Assembly: GCA_945901825.1 (NCBI GenBank)
Contig: CAMDMC010000017.1
Location: 1-33,832 of the forward strand
Reading direction: 5' to 3'
From: Bordetella parapertussis
Lineage (GTDB): Bacteria; Pseudomonadota; Gammaproteobacteria; Burkholderiales; Burkholderiaceae_A
DNA: 33,832 bases
The position numbers and the translations under genes are program-made. Shown here piece by piece: positions 26,667-33,832 of this stretch (positions are counted from its first letter, which is position 1; each line of letters begins with the position of its first letter). The notes under the pieces were generated by a model, which did no database searches, was not told the origin of the DNA, and worked only from the letters and a program-made list of their open reading frames with translations.

Positions 26667-27155
26667 CTAAGGATTATGGCTGAAACCCCAAGGTCAATCG
26701 AGCAAGCACTTAGGCGGAAAACCGAACCCTGCACTTCGAACAAGGCCTTCGCCGGTGCATTCCACCTGAAACCATCGACAAAAAGGGCTCTTGTAGCGAT
26801 AAGACGTGACTACGCCGCGTCCCCTTGCTAGTTACGATTGAATCTTAGAAGGACCAAGAACATCCTCGACTTGCTCCATCGTTGGCCCGCCCAATGTTTT
26901 TGAATATTCCAAGCCTGCTGACCGGGTATCTCGTTTTGGGGGGCATAGCCAGCGCACCCGTGTAGCAAGGACACTGAGCTAGAATAAAAGAATACAAAGT
27001 GACTGAAAGGGAAAACACTTTTATCTTACTCTATAAAAAAATAGACTTCATTAATCTTAATTCAATTGCAAAGGACTAACTGGGACCATTTTAAGAGAAT
27101 TACTGAGCATGCCTGCAGTTTACCTTTCTCAATTCGCTCCCTTCTATTTCCGGCT
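26667..27155. other. 489-base divergent intergenic region between the JmjC and TPR genes
   Basis: It separates two divergent genes and should hold promoters for both. The half near the TPR gene is AT-rich (TATAAA near 27034, TAATCT near 27051), but no -35 with good spacing was found. A minus-strand frame at 26832-26957 is coding-like and is listed separately. No RNA gene or repeat is seen. Confidence 0.5.
26832..26957 (-). CDS. Possible small protein or gene remnant, 41 codons from a GTG
   Basis: The frame is open from a TAG just upstream to a TAA at 26832-26834. From the GTG at 26957 it reads RWLCPPKRDTRSAGLEY and then SKTLGGPTMEQVEDVLG, a composition that looks like a real soluble protein end rather than random sequence. 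There is no Shine-Dalgarno sequence before the GTG, so it may be the tail of a decayed gene. I do not recognise it. Confidence 0.25.
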   Translation of the reverse strand: MRWLCPPKRDTRSAGLEYSKTLGGPTMEQVEDVLGPSKIQS

Positions 27156-29108
27156 ATGAAAATATCAGAGAAAAAGATTTTCACCGAAGCTAGGGCTCTG
27201 TTTATCAAAGGAAGTCTAGCTTTGGAACAAGGCCATTTAAAAGAGGCTGAGGAAAAACTATTGGCATGCCTCAAACTCATTCCAGGTCGGGAGCCTACAA
27301 AAAACAATTTGGCTATTCTCTATTGCACTAGAGCAGACAATTATGCAGATAAGGGCGATACTCACAGAGCTCTTGAGGATTATAGTCGGGCATTAATTTA
27401 TAACCCCAGGTATTTTTTAGCCCTTTCAAATAAAGGGAGGCTCTTAACAGAATACTTTGATCAATTTGATGAGGCGGTTTCTCTGCTTCATAACTGTATA
27501 GGAGTGGCTCCTGAGTATGTAGATGCCCACGTTAACTTAGGTATTGCCTATGCTCGCAAAGGCGAACTGCCAGCATCCATCAAGAGCTTTGAAGAGGCAC
27601 TTCACCTAAACCCTGAATCCGTTGAGGCGCTCGTTAGTCTAGGTCAGGTTTTTCTCAAGATAGGCGCGCCCGAGAAAGCCATCAAAAGCTTCGAAAAGGC
27701 GCTTGAACTTAATTCCGAGAGCTCGGAGATATGGAGTTACCGATCAGACGCTCTAAACCAAGTTGGTCAGCATACGGAGGCAGTTAAAGGCTACGATCAT
27801 GCAATTAGCCTACAACCGGATTTCGCAGAGGCTTGGATTAACCGCGGCATTGCCCTGCTCGACTTAAAGCGCTATGAAGATGCTTTGGCCAGCTACGAGG
27901 AGGCGATTAGACTGCGTCCTAGTTTTGCAGAGGCCTGGAATAACCACGGTAACGCACTTAGCCAAAGCATGCATTTCGAACAAGCCCTCAGAAGTTACGA
28001 GCGAGCTATCGAACTAAGGCCAGACTTTGCTGAAGCCTGGGGCAATCGGGGCAGTGCGCTACGAGACCTCCGTCGCCATGACGAGGCTCTGGCGAGCTAT
28101 GACAAATCATTAGAGCTCAAGCCCGACTATGCCGACGCTATTTACAACAAGGGGCTTTTGCAACTTGCTCACAAAGACTTTTTAGGCGGTTTTGAGAGCT
28201 ATTTACAACGCTGGGACTCGATGAACTATCCTGGCCGACCACTCGAGATAGGTCTTCCCAGGTGCAATCGAGCAAGAGGCGGAGAAAGAATACTGCTGTG
28301 GGCCGAACAAGGAATCGGTGATGAGATTTTCTATGCAGGGATGCTCGCTCAAGCGTTAGAAATGTTTTCGAATATCAGTCTAATCGCCGACAAAAGACTA
28401 CACCCAACACTGAGCCGATCTTTTCCGATGGTCACTCTTCTTGAGAGACACCAACCCTTGACACCGGAGCCCCTCAACAAGATCGATTTTCAGGCTCCCA
28501 TCGGAGACTTGGGCTACCTCTTAGGGATGAATTCGGAGGCCATCATATCAACCCGCAGGCCTTTTTTAGTGCCCGATAGAGCGAAGTCCTCCGAGATTAA
28601 ATTGCTAGCTCCCTTCTTAAGCGGAAAGATTATTTGTGGCCTTGCCTGGAGAAGTCATAATAAGAGCTTCGGTGAGGAAAAAAGTATTGGTTTGGAGCAA
28701 TTCGAACCAATACTCAATAGCAATCAATTCGAATTCATAAATTTGCAATACGGTGAAGTTGCTCCAGAACTTCAAAAAATGAAAACTCAATTTGGGATAG
28801 ATATTCATCAAATAGACTCTGTCGATGTGTACAACGATATCGACGGTCTGCTGGCTTTGATCGACGCATGCGATCTAGTCATCACAACCAGCAATTTGAC
28901 TGCGCATCTTGCTGGATCGATCGGAAAGAAAGGTTGTGTTCTCGTTCCGGTCTCAAAGGGAAGAATATGGTACTGGCATCTAGACGATCCTTATAGCTTT
29001 TGGTACCCAAGCCTCAAAGTCTTATATCAGGGTGACAGGTACGACTGGACTGATACTATTCACCAAGCCAAAACATGGATTGAACGGGATATATCTTGGA
29101 ACCAATAG
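27156..29108 (+). CDS. TPR-repeat protein with GT9-like glycosyltransferase C-terminus
   Basis: From the ATG at 27156 the product has 650 residues; an in-frame TTG at 27066 would add 30. About nine or ten tetratricopeptide repeats fill residues 10-360, the best copies ending in PDFAEAW, RPSFAEAW and RPDFAEAW. The C-terminal 270 residues (ILLWAEQGIGDEIFYAGML, ICGLAWRSHNKSFGEE, the Asp-containing CDLVITTSNLTAHLAGSIG and the end FWYPSLKVLYQG) resemble the heptosyltransferase-like GT-B half of many bacterial TPR proteins. Such proteins act in protein or surface-polysaccharide glycosylation; the acceptor is unknown. The next gene overlaps its stop by 13 bases. Confidence 0.8.
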   Translation: MKISEKKIFTEARALFIKGSLALEQGHLKEAEEKLLACLKLIPGREPTKNNLAILYCTRADNYADKGDTHRALEDYSRALIYNPRYFLALSNKGRLLTEYFDQFDEAVSLLHNCIGVAPEYVDAHVNLGIAYARKGELPASIKSFEEALHLNPESVEALVSLGQVFLKIGAPEKAIKSFEKALELNSESSEIWSYRSDALNQVGQHTEAVKGYDHAISLQPDFAEAWINRGIALLDLKRYEDALASYEEAIRLRPSFAEAWNNHGNALSQSMHFEQALRSYERAIELRPDFAEAWGNRGSALRDLRRHDEALASYDKSLELKPDYADAIYNKGLLQLAHKDFLGGFESYLQRWDSMNYPGRPLEIGLPRCNRARGGERILLWAEQGIGDEIFYAGMLAQALEMFSNISLIADKRLHPTLSRSFPMVTLLERHQPLTPEPLNKIDFQAPIGDLGYLLGMNSEAIISTRRPFLVPDRAKSSEIKLLAPFLSGKIICGLAWRSHNKSFGEEKSIGLEQFEPILNSNQFEFINLQYGEVAPELQKMKTQFGIDIHQIDSVDVYNDIDGLLALIDACDLVITTSNLTAHLAGSIGKKGCVLVPVSKGRIWYWHLDDPYSFWYPSLKVLYQGDRYDWTDTIHQAKTWIERDISWNQ

Positions 29109-29770
29109 ATATTGTGGTCGGTTTTGACCAGCGTGAGGCAGTGGCTTACCACGTTTTTTGTCAGTCGATACTTGAGCAGGCGAGCAGGCCAGTAAGATTT
29201 CTGCCGCTTGTACAGGGCTCTCTATTGGGATACCGAGAGCAACACTCTGATGGAAGCAATGCATTTACGTATTCACGCTTTCTGTGCCCTCACTTGATGA
29301 GATACGCAGGATATGTAATCTACGCTGATGGGGATATGGTGTGTAACACTGACATTGCTGAGCTTTGGAATTTGCGGGATCCAAGCAAAGCGGTTCAGGT
29401 CGTGAAACATGACTACCGCACCAAGGTAAATAAAAAATATTTCGGTAACAAGAACGAAGACTATCCAAGGAAAAATTGGTCAAGTGTCATTATTTGGAAC
29501 TGCCAACATACCAAGAACAAGCTGCTAACCCCAGATTTTATTAGTAATAAAACAGGCTCATTTTTGCATCGATTTCAATGGTTAGAAGATAACGAGATAG
29601 GAGATATCCCTGCAGAGTGGAACTGGCTTGCGACTGAATACGAGCCTAGTTCGGAGGCAAAACTTATTCACTACACGCTCGGAACACCGTGTTTTGATGC
29701 CTACAAGAACTCCGAAATGGCAGACGCCTGGCAGTCGGTCTTTGATCGCACAACTGAGGGAACAGGTTGA
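29096..29770 (+). CDS. GT8-like glycosyltransferase
   Basis: This 224-residue protein has the GT-A features of family 8-like enzymes: IDIVVGFDQREAVAYHVF at the N-terminus, SNAFTYSRFLCPHL, and the metal-binding DGD (Asp78-Gly79-Asp80) in VIYADGDMVCNTDI. The late blocks PAEWNWLATEY and LIHYTLGTPCFDAYKN fit nucleotide-sugar binding and catalysis. The start is TTG at 29096 within the end of the TPR gene; a GTG at 29114 would shorten it by six residues and lose the conserved IDIVV. Donor and acceptor cannot be told. It is coupled to the TPR-GT gene, so the two probably modify the same target. Confidence 0.82.
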   Translation: MEPIDIVVGFDQREAVAYHVFCQSILEQASRPVRFLPLVQGSLLGYREQHSDGSNAFTYSRFLCPHLMRYAGYVIYADGDMVCNTDIAELWNLRDPSKAVQVVKHDYRTKVNKKYFGNKNEDYPRKNWSSVIIWNCQHTKNKLLTPDFISNKTGSFLHRFQWLEDNEIGDIPAEWNWLATEYEPSSEAKLIHYTLGTPCFDAYKNSEMADAWQSVFDRTTEGTG

Positions 29771-29839
29771 TAGGCCGGTCGATCAGCTTTTAATCGTCTC
29801 GCCTAGAGGCTCAATTCATTTTGAAGCTGAAACTCCCCT

Positions 29840-30745
29840 TCATAAGCCGAAATGCTCTATTAGCTGAAGGCTAAATTTATAGACATTTTTTTCCCAATTA
29901 GATTCGGATTCCTGAATTTTTTTCGTCGTCATACCAATAAAATCTGCCATCTCTTTTAATTTATATATTGATAACGGACTTAGAGATTCTAAATATGTGA
30001 CTTCTGGAATGCGAATTTCCAAATCAATCAGGTTGTAAACCTCATCCTTTGAGAAGGGTGCATAGGTCATATATATCGGAAATACTCCACACAAGATTGC
30101 ATCCATAACGGTCGCGGTTGCGACGTCCCATGTATAAATATATCTAGTTTGTTTAAACAAATTTGCGAGCTCTAGTTTGGTTTTAGGCCAATCCCGCGTC
30201 ACCTCTTGCGTGCCATTTATAAGCGAACAGTTTGTGTACTTTGAACCCTTTCCTATATATGTTAGATCCACTTGCCGCCTGTAAAACTCTTCTGTTCCAT
30301 TACAATTGAAGAATTCACTACCGTTGTAGTTGAATAAATGAAAATGTGGATTTCTATGATAATTGTAAGAGTGTGTAAGAATAAAATCCCGGTGAGATGA
30401 ATTCATTGGCACCCCGCTCTTGATAAAGCCTTCTCTGTTGAGCATGTATCTAACTACATAATTTCCACCCAACGGATTTCCAGTGATTACTTCAGGGTAA
30501 ATCATTACAGCGTCTTCTTTAAACCTAGTAAAAGCACTTGCACTGGAAAAGGCTATATTTATATATTCTACGCAGTAGTATGTTGGGTCGGTCGCCCAAT
30601 ACCATTGGGTGGCAGACCCATGGCCACTAAAAAATAAAATAGCAGCCTCATGCCCAACCTTATTCAAGGTGTGAGCAAGTTTATGAAGCAGAACACAACC
30701 TTGGGATTTTGGGTTGAACGGTCTGGCGGCAATAATAAATTTCAA
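29840..30745 (-). CDS. GT-B-like glycosyltransferase, AT-rich
   Basis: The native start is probably the TTG at 30745 (KFIIAARPFNPKSQGCVLLH) with GGGGA about nine bases upstream, giving 301 residues. The frame is open further to 30841, but those 32 codons are IS3-remnant sequence. Family marks are VMIYPEVITGNPLGGNYVVR near residue 83 and YTWDVATATVMDAILCGVFP in the nucleotide-sugar-binding part, as in GT4-like enzymes of polysaccharide clusters. Codon use is markedly AT-rich (many ATA, TTT, AAT codons), unlike the genes up to 26666, which points to recent acquisition. Confidence 0.7.
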   Translation of the reverse strand: MKFIIAARPFNPKSQGCVLLHKLAHTLNKVGHEAAILFFSGHGSATQWYWATDPTYYCVEYINIAFSSASAFTRFKEDAVMIYPEVITGNPLGGNYVVRYMLNREGFIKSGVPMNSSHRDFILTHSYNYHRNPHFHLFNYNGSEFFNCNGTEEFYRRQVDLTYIGKGSKYTNCSLINGTQEVTRDWPKTKLELANLFKQTRYIYTWDVATATVMDAILCGVFPIYMTYAPFSKDEVYNLIDLEIRIPEVTYLESLSPLSIYKLKEMADFIGMTTKKIQESESNWEKNVYKFSLQLIEHFGL

Positions 30746-31035
30746 CTTAGTTCCCCAGTAGGGTTCACTTTTCTTTGAATAAAAGCCGTGATCGTTGGAA
30801 ATCGGTAGATACAAACTCCAGACAAGCCCAGATGCTTGCACTGGGCAACAACACTAAAAGGATGCTGGCGGAACTGGATGATTTGGTTGGGGTGCAGGTT
30901 AAACTGCTCGGCTAGCTCTGCCACCCTTCCGTCACCATTTAAAGCCGCCAGGGCTACTTTGGCCCGAAACTCGGGCGAAAAAGTCCTTCGGGGTCGTCTC
31001 ATCGAAATGCTCCTTGGCGCACAGCGCCTCAATGA
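30746..31035 (-). mobile_element. Decayed IS3-family insertion sequence remnant
   Basis: From ATG 31002, with AAGGAG seven bases upstream, the frame encodes an OrfA-like helix-turn-helix N-terminus (RRPRRTFSPEFRAKVALAAL, then AELAEQFNLHPNQI). After FRQ it passes straight into HPFSVVAQCKHLGLSG, which looks like the start of OrfB. The end of OrfA and the catalytic DDE core of OrfB are therefore missing, and the frame then runs into non-IS sequence. A hairpin GGCGC-ACA-GCGCC (31016-31028) stands before the start, as often seen in IS3 ends. Terminal inverted repeats and target duplications were not found, so the limits are approximate. Confidence 0.7.
30890..31002 (-). pseudogene. IS3-family OrfA fragment
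   Basis: About 37 residues of the OrfA N-terminal helix-turn-helix remain (RTFSPEFRAKVALAAL, VAELAEQFNLHPNQI). The leucine-zipper half and frameshift window are gone. No transposase activity is expected. Coordinates cover the recognisable OrfA part only. Confidence 0.65.
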
Positions 31036-31190
31036 CCAACGACCCATTATCAATTATCGACCTGTCTCAAAAAAGCGGGTTGGCTCAGTCCAGACTGGAG
31101 GCTTACGAAGAACTCTCGCGTGACTTACGCTGTGACTTTAGCGGACCACAAAACCGTCGAGTGCACGAGAAAAATGCAGGTAAGAACGAC

Positions 31191-32171
31191 CTAACTATAC
31201 TTACCAAGTAAATCAACCCATTGGGAACCGATTGCTTGCATTGAGTATTGGGGAAGAACCTCTCTCTGCGCCTGAGCCACGGCCTGGGCAATACTAAAAA
31301 GCCTCGAGGGTGCTATGGGCAACGAGGTTGTGTCAAGGTCAAGAAAGTACTCGGAAAACTCCCGATAAGAGGGGAGTAAGCTAGCAGCCGTTGGAAGCCC
31401 TAAGGCAAGGGACGTAAGCAACCGATTTGAACTTGCTCCACATTTCTTCGGGTCGTTGACATCGGAAGGAATAATACAGAAGTCGGTAACCCGGGCCGCA
31501 GCAACCATGTTCTCTGCCGACCATTCGAACACACTGATAGAAACTTTGGCTCGTGTCGCAAACGTATAGCTTTGTAACAATTGGTAACCGATGGAGTTAG
31601 TCAAGGCAACCAGCTTGATTGAGAAATCGCCCACCAGGCCATCAAGCCACCTGAGGAGGTAGGACACGTTTGAAGGGTGTCCAAACCATAGTATGGTTTT
31701 TACGGTCTCCACTGCCTTAGGGGGGGAAAGTGAAACCTCGATTGGATCGGGTATCACTCGGATCTCACCAGAGAAGTCCCTCGAGAGCATGCCCTTCAGG
31801 TGTAATGAGGACACAACGCAATAGTCAACCTTGTCCAGCACTGGCCTATAGAAAGATTTTCCCATTTCTGAGGGGAAGCCCAGGTGATGGTCCGTGTAAT
31901 CTAAAACGACCTTCGCTCCACATGCCTTAGCCCGATCTATCTGATCTAACCAATAGGGCGCTCTCGTTGTCAGATCATGAGCTCCGATTTTTCCTACTAA
32001 TACGCAGTCGCAATTTGATGAGACCGTCTCTCCAACAGCCACTTGGTAACCGGCGTGTTCAAGGTGACCCGCCGCTGGGCCTAACCTCAATCGAGCAGAG
32101 GCAAGTGCTGATGCTTGAAGAGCCTTGGAGGACTGAAACGACGTTAGGAGATGGACTGTGTGCTTCGGCAT
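31191..32171 (-). CDS. GT-B-fold glycosyltransferase (GT4-like)
   Basis: This 326-residue protein has two Rossmann-like halves. The first runs from HTVHLLTSFQSSKAL to VVLDYTDHHLGFPSEMG; VIPDPIEV near residue 140 marks the hinge, and ILWFGHPSNVSYLLRWLDGL opens the second. The block DFCIIPSDVNDPKKCGASSN followed by RLLTSLALGLPTAAS corresponds to the nucleotide-sugar-binding region of GT4-like enzymes. AGGAAA lies eight bases before the ATG. A truncated frame ends three bases before its start, so it was probably second in an operon. No clear terminator follows; the IS3 remnant lies downstream. Confidence 0.7.
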   Translation of the reverse strand: MPKHTVHLLTSFQSSKALQASALASARLRLGPAAGHLEHAGYQVAVGETVSSNCDCVLVGKIGAHDLTTRAPYWLDQIDRAKACGAKVVLDYTDHHLGFPSEMGKSFYRPVLDKVDYCVVSSLHLKGMLSRDFSGEIRVIPDPIEVSLSPPKAVETVKTILWFGHPSNVSYLLRWLDGLVGDFSIKLVALTNSIGYQLLQSYTFATRAKVSISVFEWSAENMVAAARVTDFCIIPSDVNDPKKCGASSNRLLTSLALGLPTAASLLPSYREFSEYFLDLDTTSLPIAPSRLFSIAQAVAQAQREVLPQYSMQAIGSQWVDLLGKYS

Positions 32172-32174
32172 GGC

Positions 32175-32423
32175 CTATTTCCTGATTCTGAGAGGTTCTT
32201 TGTTTGTTTTCTCTCTTGCCACACTGACTCTGCAAAACTCAATGTAGGAAATCCGACGAGAAACGCCTTCCGTAGAGGGTGATAAGGGGCAAACCTCTCG
32301 TGGCATTTTAAAACGAACCTTCCTACGATCTAGATCAATAAATTCAAGGTTCAGGCGCTTTGAAAAACTCTTGAAATAGTCGTGTGGTTCATACCTAAGA
32401 AACTGTATTGACCTTCCCGGGGA
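32175..32423 (-). pseudogene. 82-codon C-terminal remnant of an unrecognised protein
   Basis: The minus-strand frame is open from just after a TAA (32424-32426) to a TAG at 32175-32177 and contains no ATG, GTG or TTG in its first 37 codons. It nevertheless reads like protein: FLRYEPHDYFKSFSKRL, then NLEFIDLDRRKVRFKMPREV and SRRISYIEFCRVSVAREK. The stop lies three bases before the glycosyltransferase ATG, which is operon-like spacing. I take it as the 3' end of a gene whose front was lost. The family is unknown to me. Confidence 0.45.
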
Positions 32424-32601
32424 TTAGCCGTTATAAGTTTATCGATTATGTGAACTGCATTCTCGCTAGCGCAGGGGTTAACGAACCCTGTGTCGAGTGT
32501 TACTGGACTTCGAGTCTGGATCAATTACCCCCGAAACGCTGCGCGTGCCCAGCGCCAGATCCGTCAAGGGCAAACAGTTCTGGCCAAAGCAGGCAGCCAA
32601 T
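32424..32601. other. Gap between the gene remnant and the porin terminator
   Basis: This stretch has no supported gene. It contains the hairpin CAGGGGTT-AACG-AACCCTG (about 32471-32489), with one unpaired G. A plus-strand open frame without a Shine-Dalgarno sequence runs to a stop inside the terminator loop and is not accepted. Confidence 0.4.
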
Positions 32602-32640
32602 AAAAAAACCCCCGCCTTGTGAGCGGGGGTTTTTGTTTTT
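32602..32640. terminator. Strong bidirectional intrinsic terminator
   Basis: AAAAACCCCCGC (32604-32615) and GCGGGGGTTTTT (32623-32634) make a perfect 12-bp stem with a seven-base loop. On the minus strand the stem is followed by seven T, so it ends the porin transcript; on the plus strand TTTTT, a G and five more T follow. It is about 35 bases past the porin stop. Confidence 0.93.
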
Positions 32641-32674
32641 CTAAATCCTAAGCAGCGTTGCCGCTGCGGTGGGA

Positions 32675-33754
32675 TTAGAACGAGTGACCAACCCCGATAT
32701 ACATACGCTTGCTATCGGTGGCGCCGACAGCATTCGTTGAAGTGCGGTCGAAGTTGGTGTAGGCGCCATAGACCGTCGTGCGCTTCGATAAGGCGCTAGC
32801 GATGGCAAGGGTGTACTCCTTACGGTCTGACGCAGTGAGAGAGCTCGCAGCAGCATTGTCGGTGTCAAAATTCTTGTAAACACCGCGCAGGTCAAGGGAA
32901 CCGCTCAAAGGAACCTTGACGGACACCACGGTCTCTTTGTTCTCGGTTTGATTAATCAACGTCGCTTTTGCATAGTGAAGCGATGCGGATGCCATGCCGA
33001 AGTCGTAGCTAACACCAACACCGGTGCGGGTTGCGTCGTCATTTGTGGCCGAGACTGTACCCTTGGCGGCTTGCTTGGCGTAGCCTGCACGGAAACCAAT
33101 TGCACCAATTTTGCCCTCGGCGTAGATGCTGTTTACTGACCCGATGGTGGAATTGTCAACGGAACTTGAAGATTTTTGACCATCTTCCATGGAGTGCGCG
33201 ACTTCAAGGAAAATGCCGCCCATGGTGGGTGTGCGGTAAGCGACGGTTGACTTACGATCCGTACCGATTTCCACACCATCTGCTGTTCCCTGACCAGCTG
33301 AAATACCGCTGGCAAGTCCAACGTTTCCAGTCACGTTAAGGTCAGTGTTTTCTCCGCCCTGATGATCGAATTGACCGAGACGAACCATTCCAAAGCCGCC
33401 GGATAGCATGATTTCGGCACCACGATTAAAGAGCTCACCGGTGCCACTACCCGTAGATGCACCAAGAGTGCTGGCACCCAGGCGGCCATTAACGACATCA
33501 AGAGTGGACTCCAATCGGAAGCCAGCCTTGAGGCCGCCGCCAAGATCTTCCGAGCCGCTGAAAACGAGACGACTAGAACCAAAAACACCGGTACCTGCCA
33601 GGGCTTTTGCTTCGTTGTTCGTTTCGGTGGAGGCGTCGCCGTCTAGAGTAAGGCTTTGATAACCAGCTTCCACGTAGCCGCCGATCGTAACCTGCGCCAT
33701 TGCGGGAACAGCCAGGGCTCCGGCCACAGCAGCAGCAATAAGATGCTTTTTCAT
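32675..33754 (-). CDS. Gram-negative general porin (OmpC-like, Porin_4 family)
   Basis: This 359-residue outer-membrane protein has a Sec signal peptide (MKKHLIAAAVAGALAVPAMA, cleaved before QVTIGGYVEAGYQ) and the C-terminal GVGHSF, whose final Phe is the BAM recognition residue. Alternating amphipathic strands (GGLKAGFRLES, GFGMVRLGQFDHQGG, GIGAIGFRAGYA-like) fit a 16-strand trimeric porin typical of Burkholderiales. AGGAG lies about eight bases before the ATG at 33754. Transcription ends at the terminator 32602-32640. The 78 bases before the start hold its leader and perhaps its promoter, but no clear -35/-10 pair is visible. Substrate preference is unknown. Confidence 0.95.
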   Translation of the reverse strand: MKKHLIAAAVAGALAVPAMAQVTIGGYVEAGYQSLTLDGDASTETNNEAKALAGTGVFGSSRLVFSGSEDLGGGLKAGFRLESTLDVVNGRLGASTLGASTGSGTGELFNRGAEIMLSGGFGMVRLGQFDHQGGENTDLNVTGNVGLASGISAGQGTADGVEIGTDRKSTVAYRTPTMGGIFLEVAHSMEDGQKSSSSVDNSTIGSVNSIYAEGKIGAIGFRAGYAKQAAKGTVSATNDDATRTGVGVSYDFGMASASLHYAKATLINQTENKETVVSVKVPLSGSLDLRGVYKNFDTDNAAASSLTASDRKEYTLAIASALSKRTTVYGAYTNFDRTSTNAVGATDSKRMYIGVGHSF

Positions 33755-33832
33755 TCAGTATTCTCCTAAGGCCTTGAATACGAAATGAGCACCGAATAGC
33801 GCTTGCCGCGTCCTTCGCTGAATTAACGAGGC

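Noticed and set aside
26676..26831. 51-codon plus-strand frame beginning MAETPRSIEQAL just outside the JmjC gene
   Set aside because: No ribosome binding site (only GGATT before the ATG) and it lies where the divergent promoter of the JmjC gene is expected.
29628..29867. Plus-strand frame that continues past the GT8-like gene in another reading frame
   Set aside because: The GT8-like protein already has a natural end; the extra frame has no start signal and overlaps the convergent gene.
30836..31123. Plus-strand 95-codon frame opposite the IS3 remnant
   Set aside because: It is the antisense shadow of the OrfA fragment, which has the helix-turn-helix signature and a ribosome site.
32471..32489. 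Hairpin with GGGTT/AACCC looking like a tRNA T-arm
   Set aside because: No acceptor, D-arm or anticodon arm can be built around it; no tRNA is present.
32472..32622. Plus-strand open frame containing ESGSITPETLRVPSARS and ending in the terminator loop
   Set aside because: It looks somewhat protein-like, but it has no Shine-Dalgarno sequence, runs through the terminator stem and matches nothing I recognise.

Overview
The window reads as a chromosomal segment of a betaproteobacterium, probably Burkholderiales. The grounds are the YajC N-terminus, the OmpC-like porin with a C-terminal Phe, the queA/tgt/yajC/secDF neighbourhood and a purine-degradation cluster of proteobacterial type. This placement is inference from protein character; no rRNA or other phylogenetic marker is present and no search was run.

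Layout. (1) 1-5923, core genes: the 3' end of an EcfT-like transporter gene, queA (+), tgt (-, convergent with queA two bases away), then yajC-secD-secF (+). (2) 5981-6525: a YefM/YoeB-type toxin-antitoxin pair behind a promoter carrying a 10-bp palindrome and a repeat of its half-site 12 bp away. (3) 6534-26666: about 20 kb of minus-strand genes, nearly all for purine transport, salvage and breakdown. In transcription order these are a JmjC/cupin oxygenase, a DUF3830 protein, xdhA, xdhB, xdhC, puuD, puuE, a uraD-allC fusion, uraH, an NMT1-type ABC transporter (binding protein, ATPase, permease), gpt, a BMP-type nucleoside/purine ABC transporter (ATPase, two permeases, binding protein) and guaD. 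Together they take guanine to xanthine, urate, 5-hydroxyisourate, OHCU, allantoin, allantoate and on to ureidoglycine, with gpt as the salvage branch. No transcriptional regulator gene is visible. The leader of the NMT1-type transporter has hairpins and an anti-Shine-Dalgarno segment that make it a good candidate for a xanthine/urate-sensing riboswitch. (4) 26667-32600: a glycosyltransferase island, visibly richer in A+T in its middle. It has a TPR protein with a GT9-like C-terminus, a GT8-like transferase, two other glycosyltransferases, a decayed IS3-family remnant, and an 82-codon open frame without a start codon that looks like the tail of a lost gene. (5) 32602-33754: a strong bidirectional terminator and a general porin gene.

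The points most worth attention are the candidate riboswitch leader at 15890-15962, the missing ferredoxin beta-hairpin of XdhA where it abuts the DUF3830 gene, the uraD-allC fusion, the co-located DUF3830 and JmjC proteins of unknown role, the YefM-type operator, and the degraded genes around the IS3 remnant.
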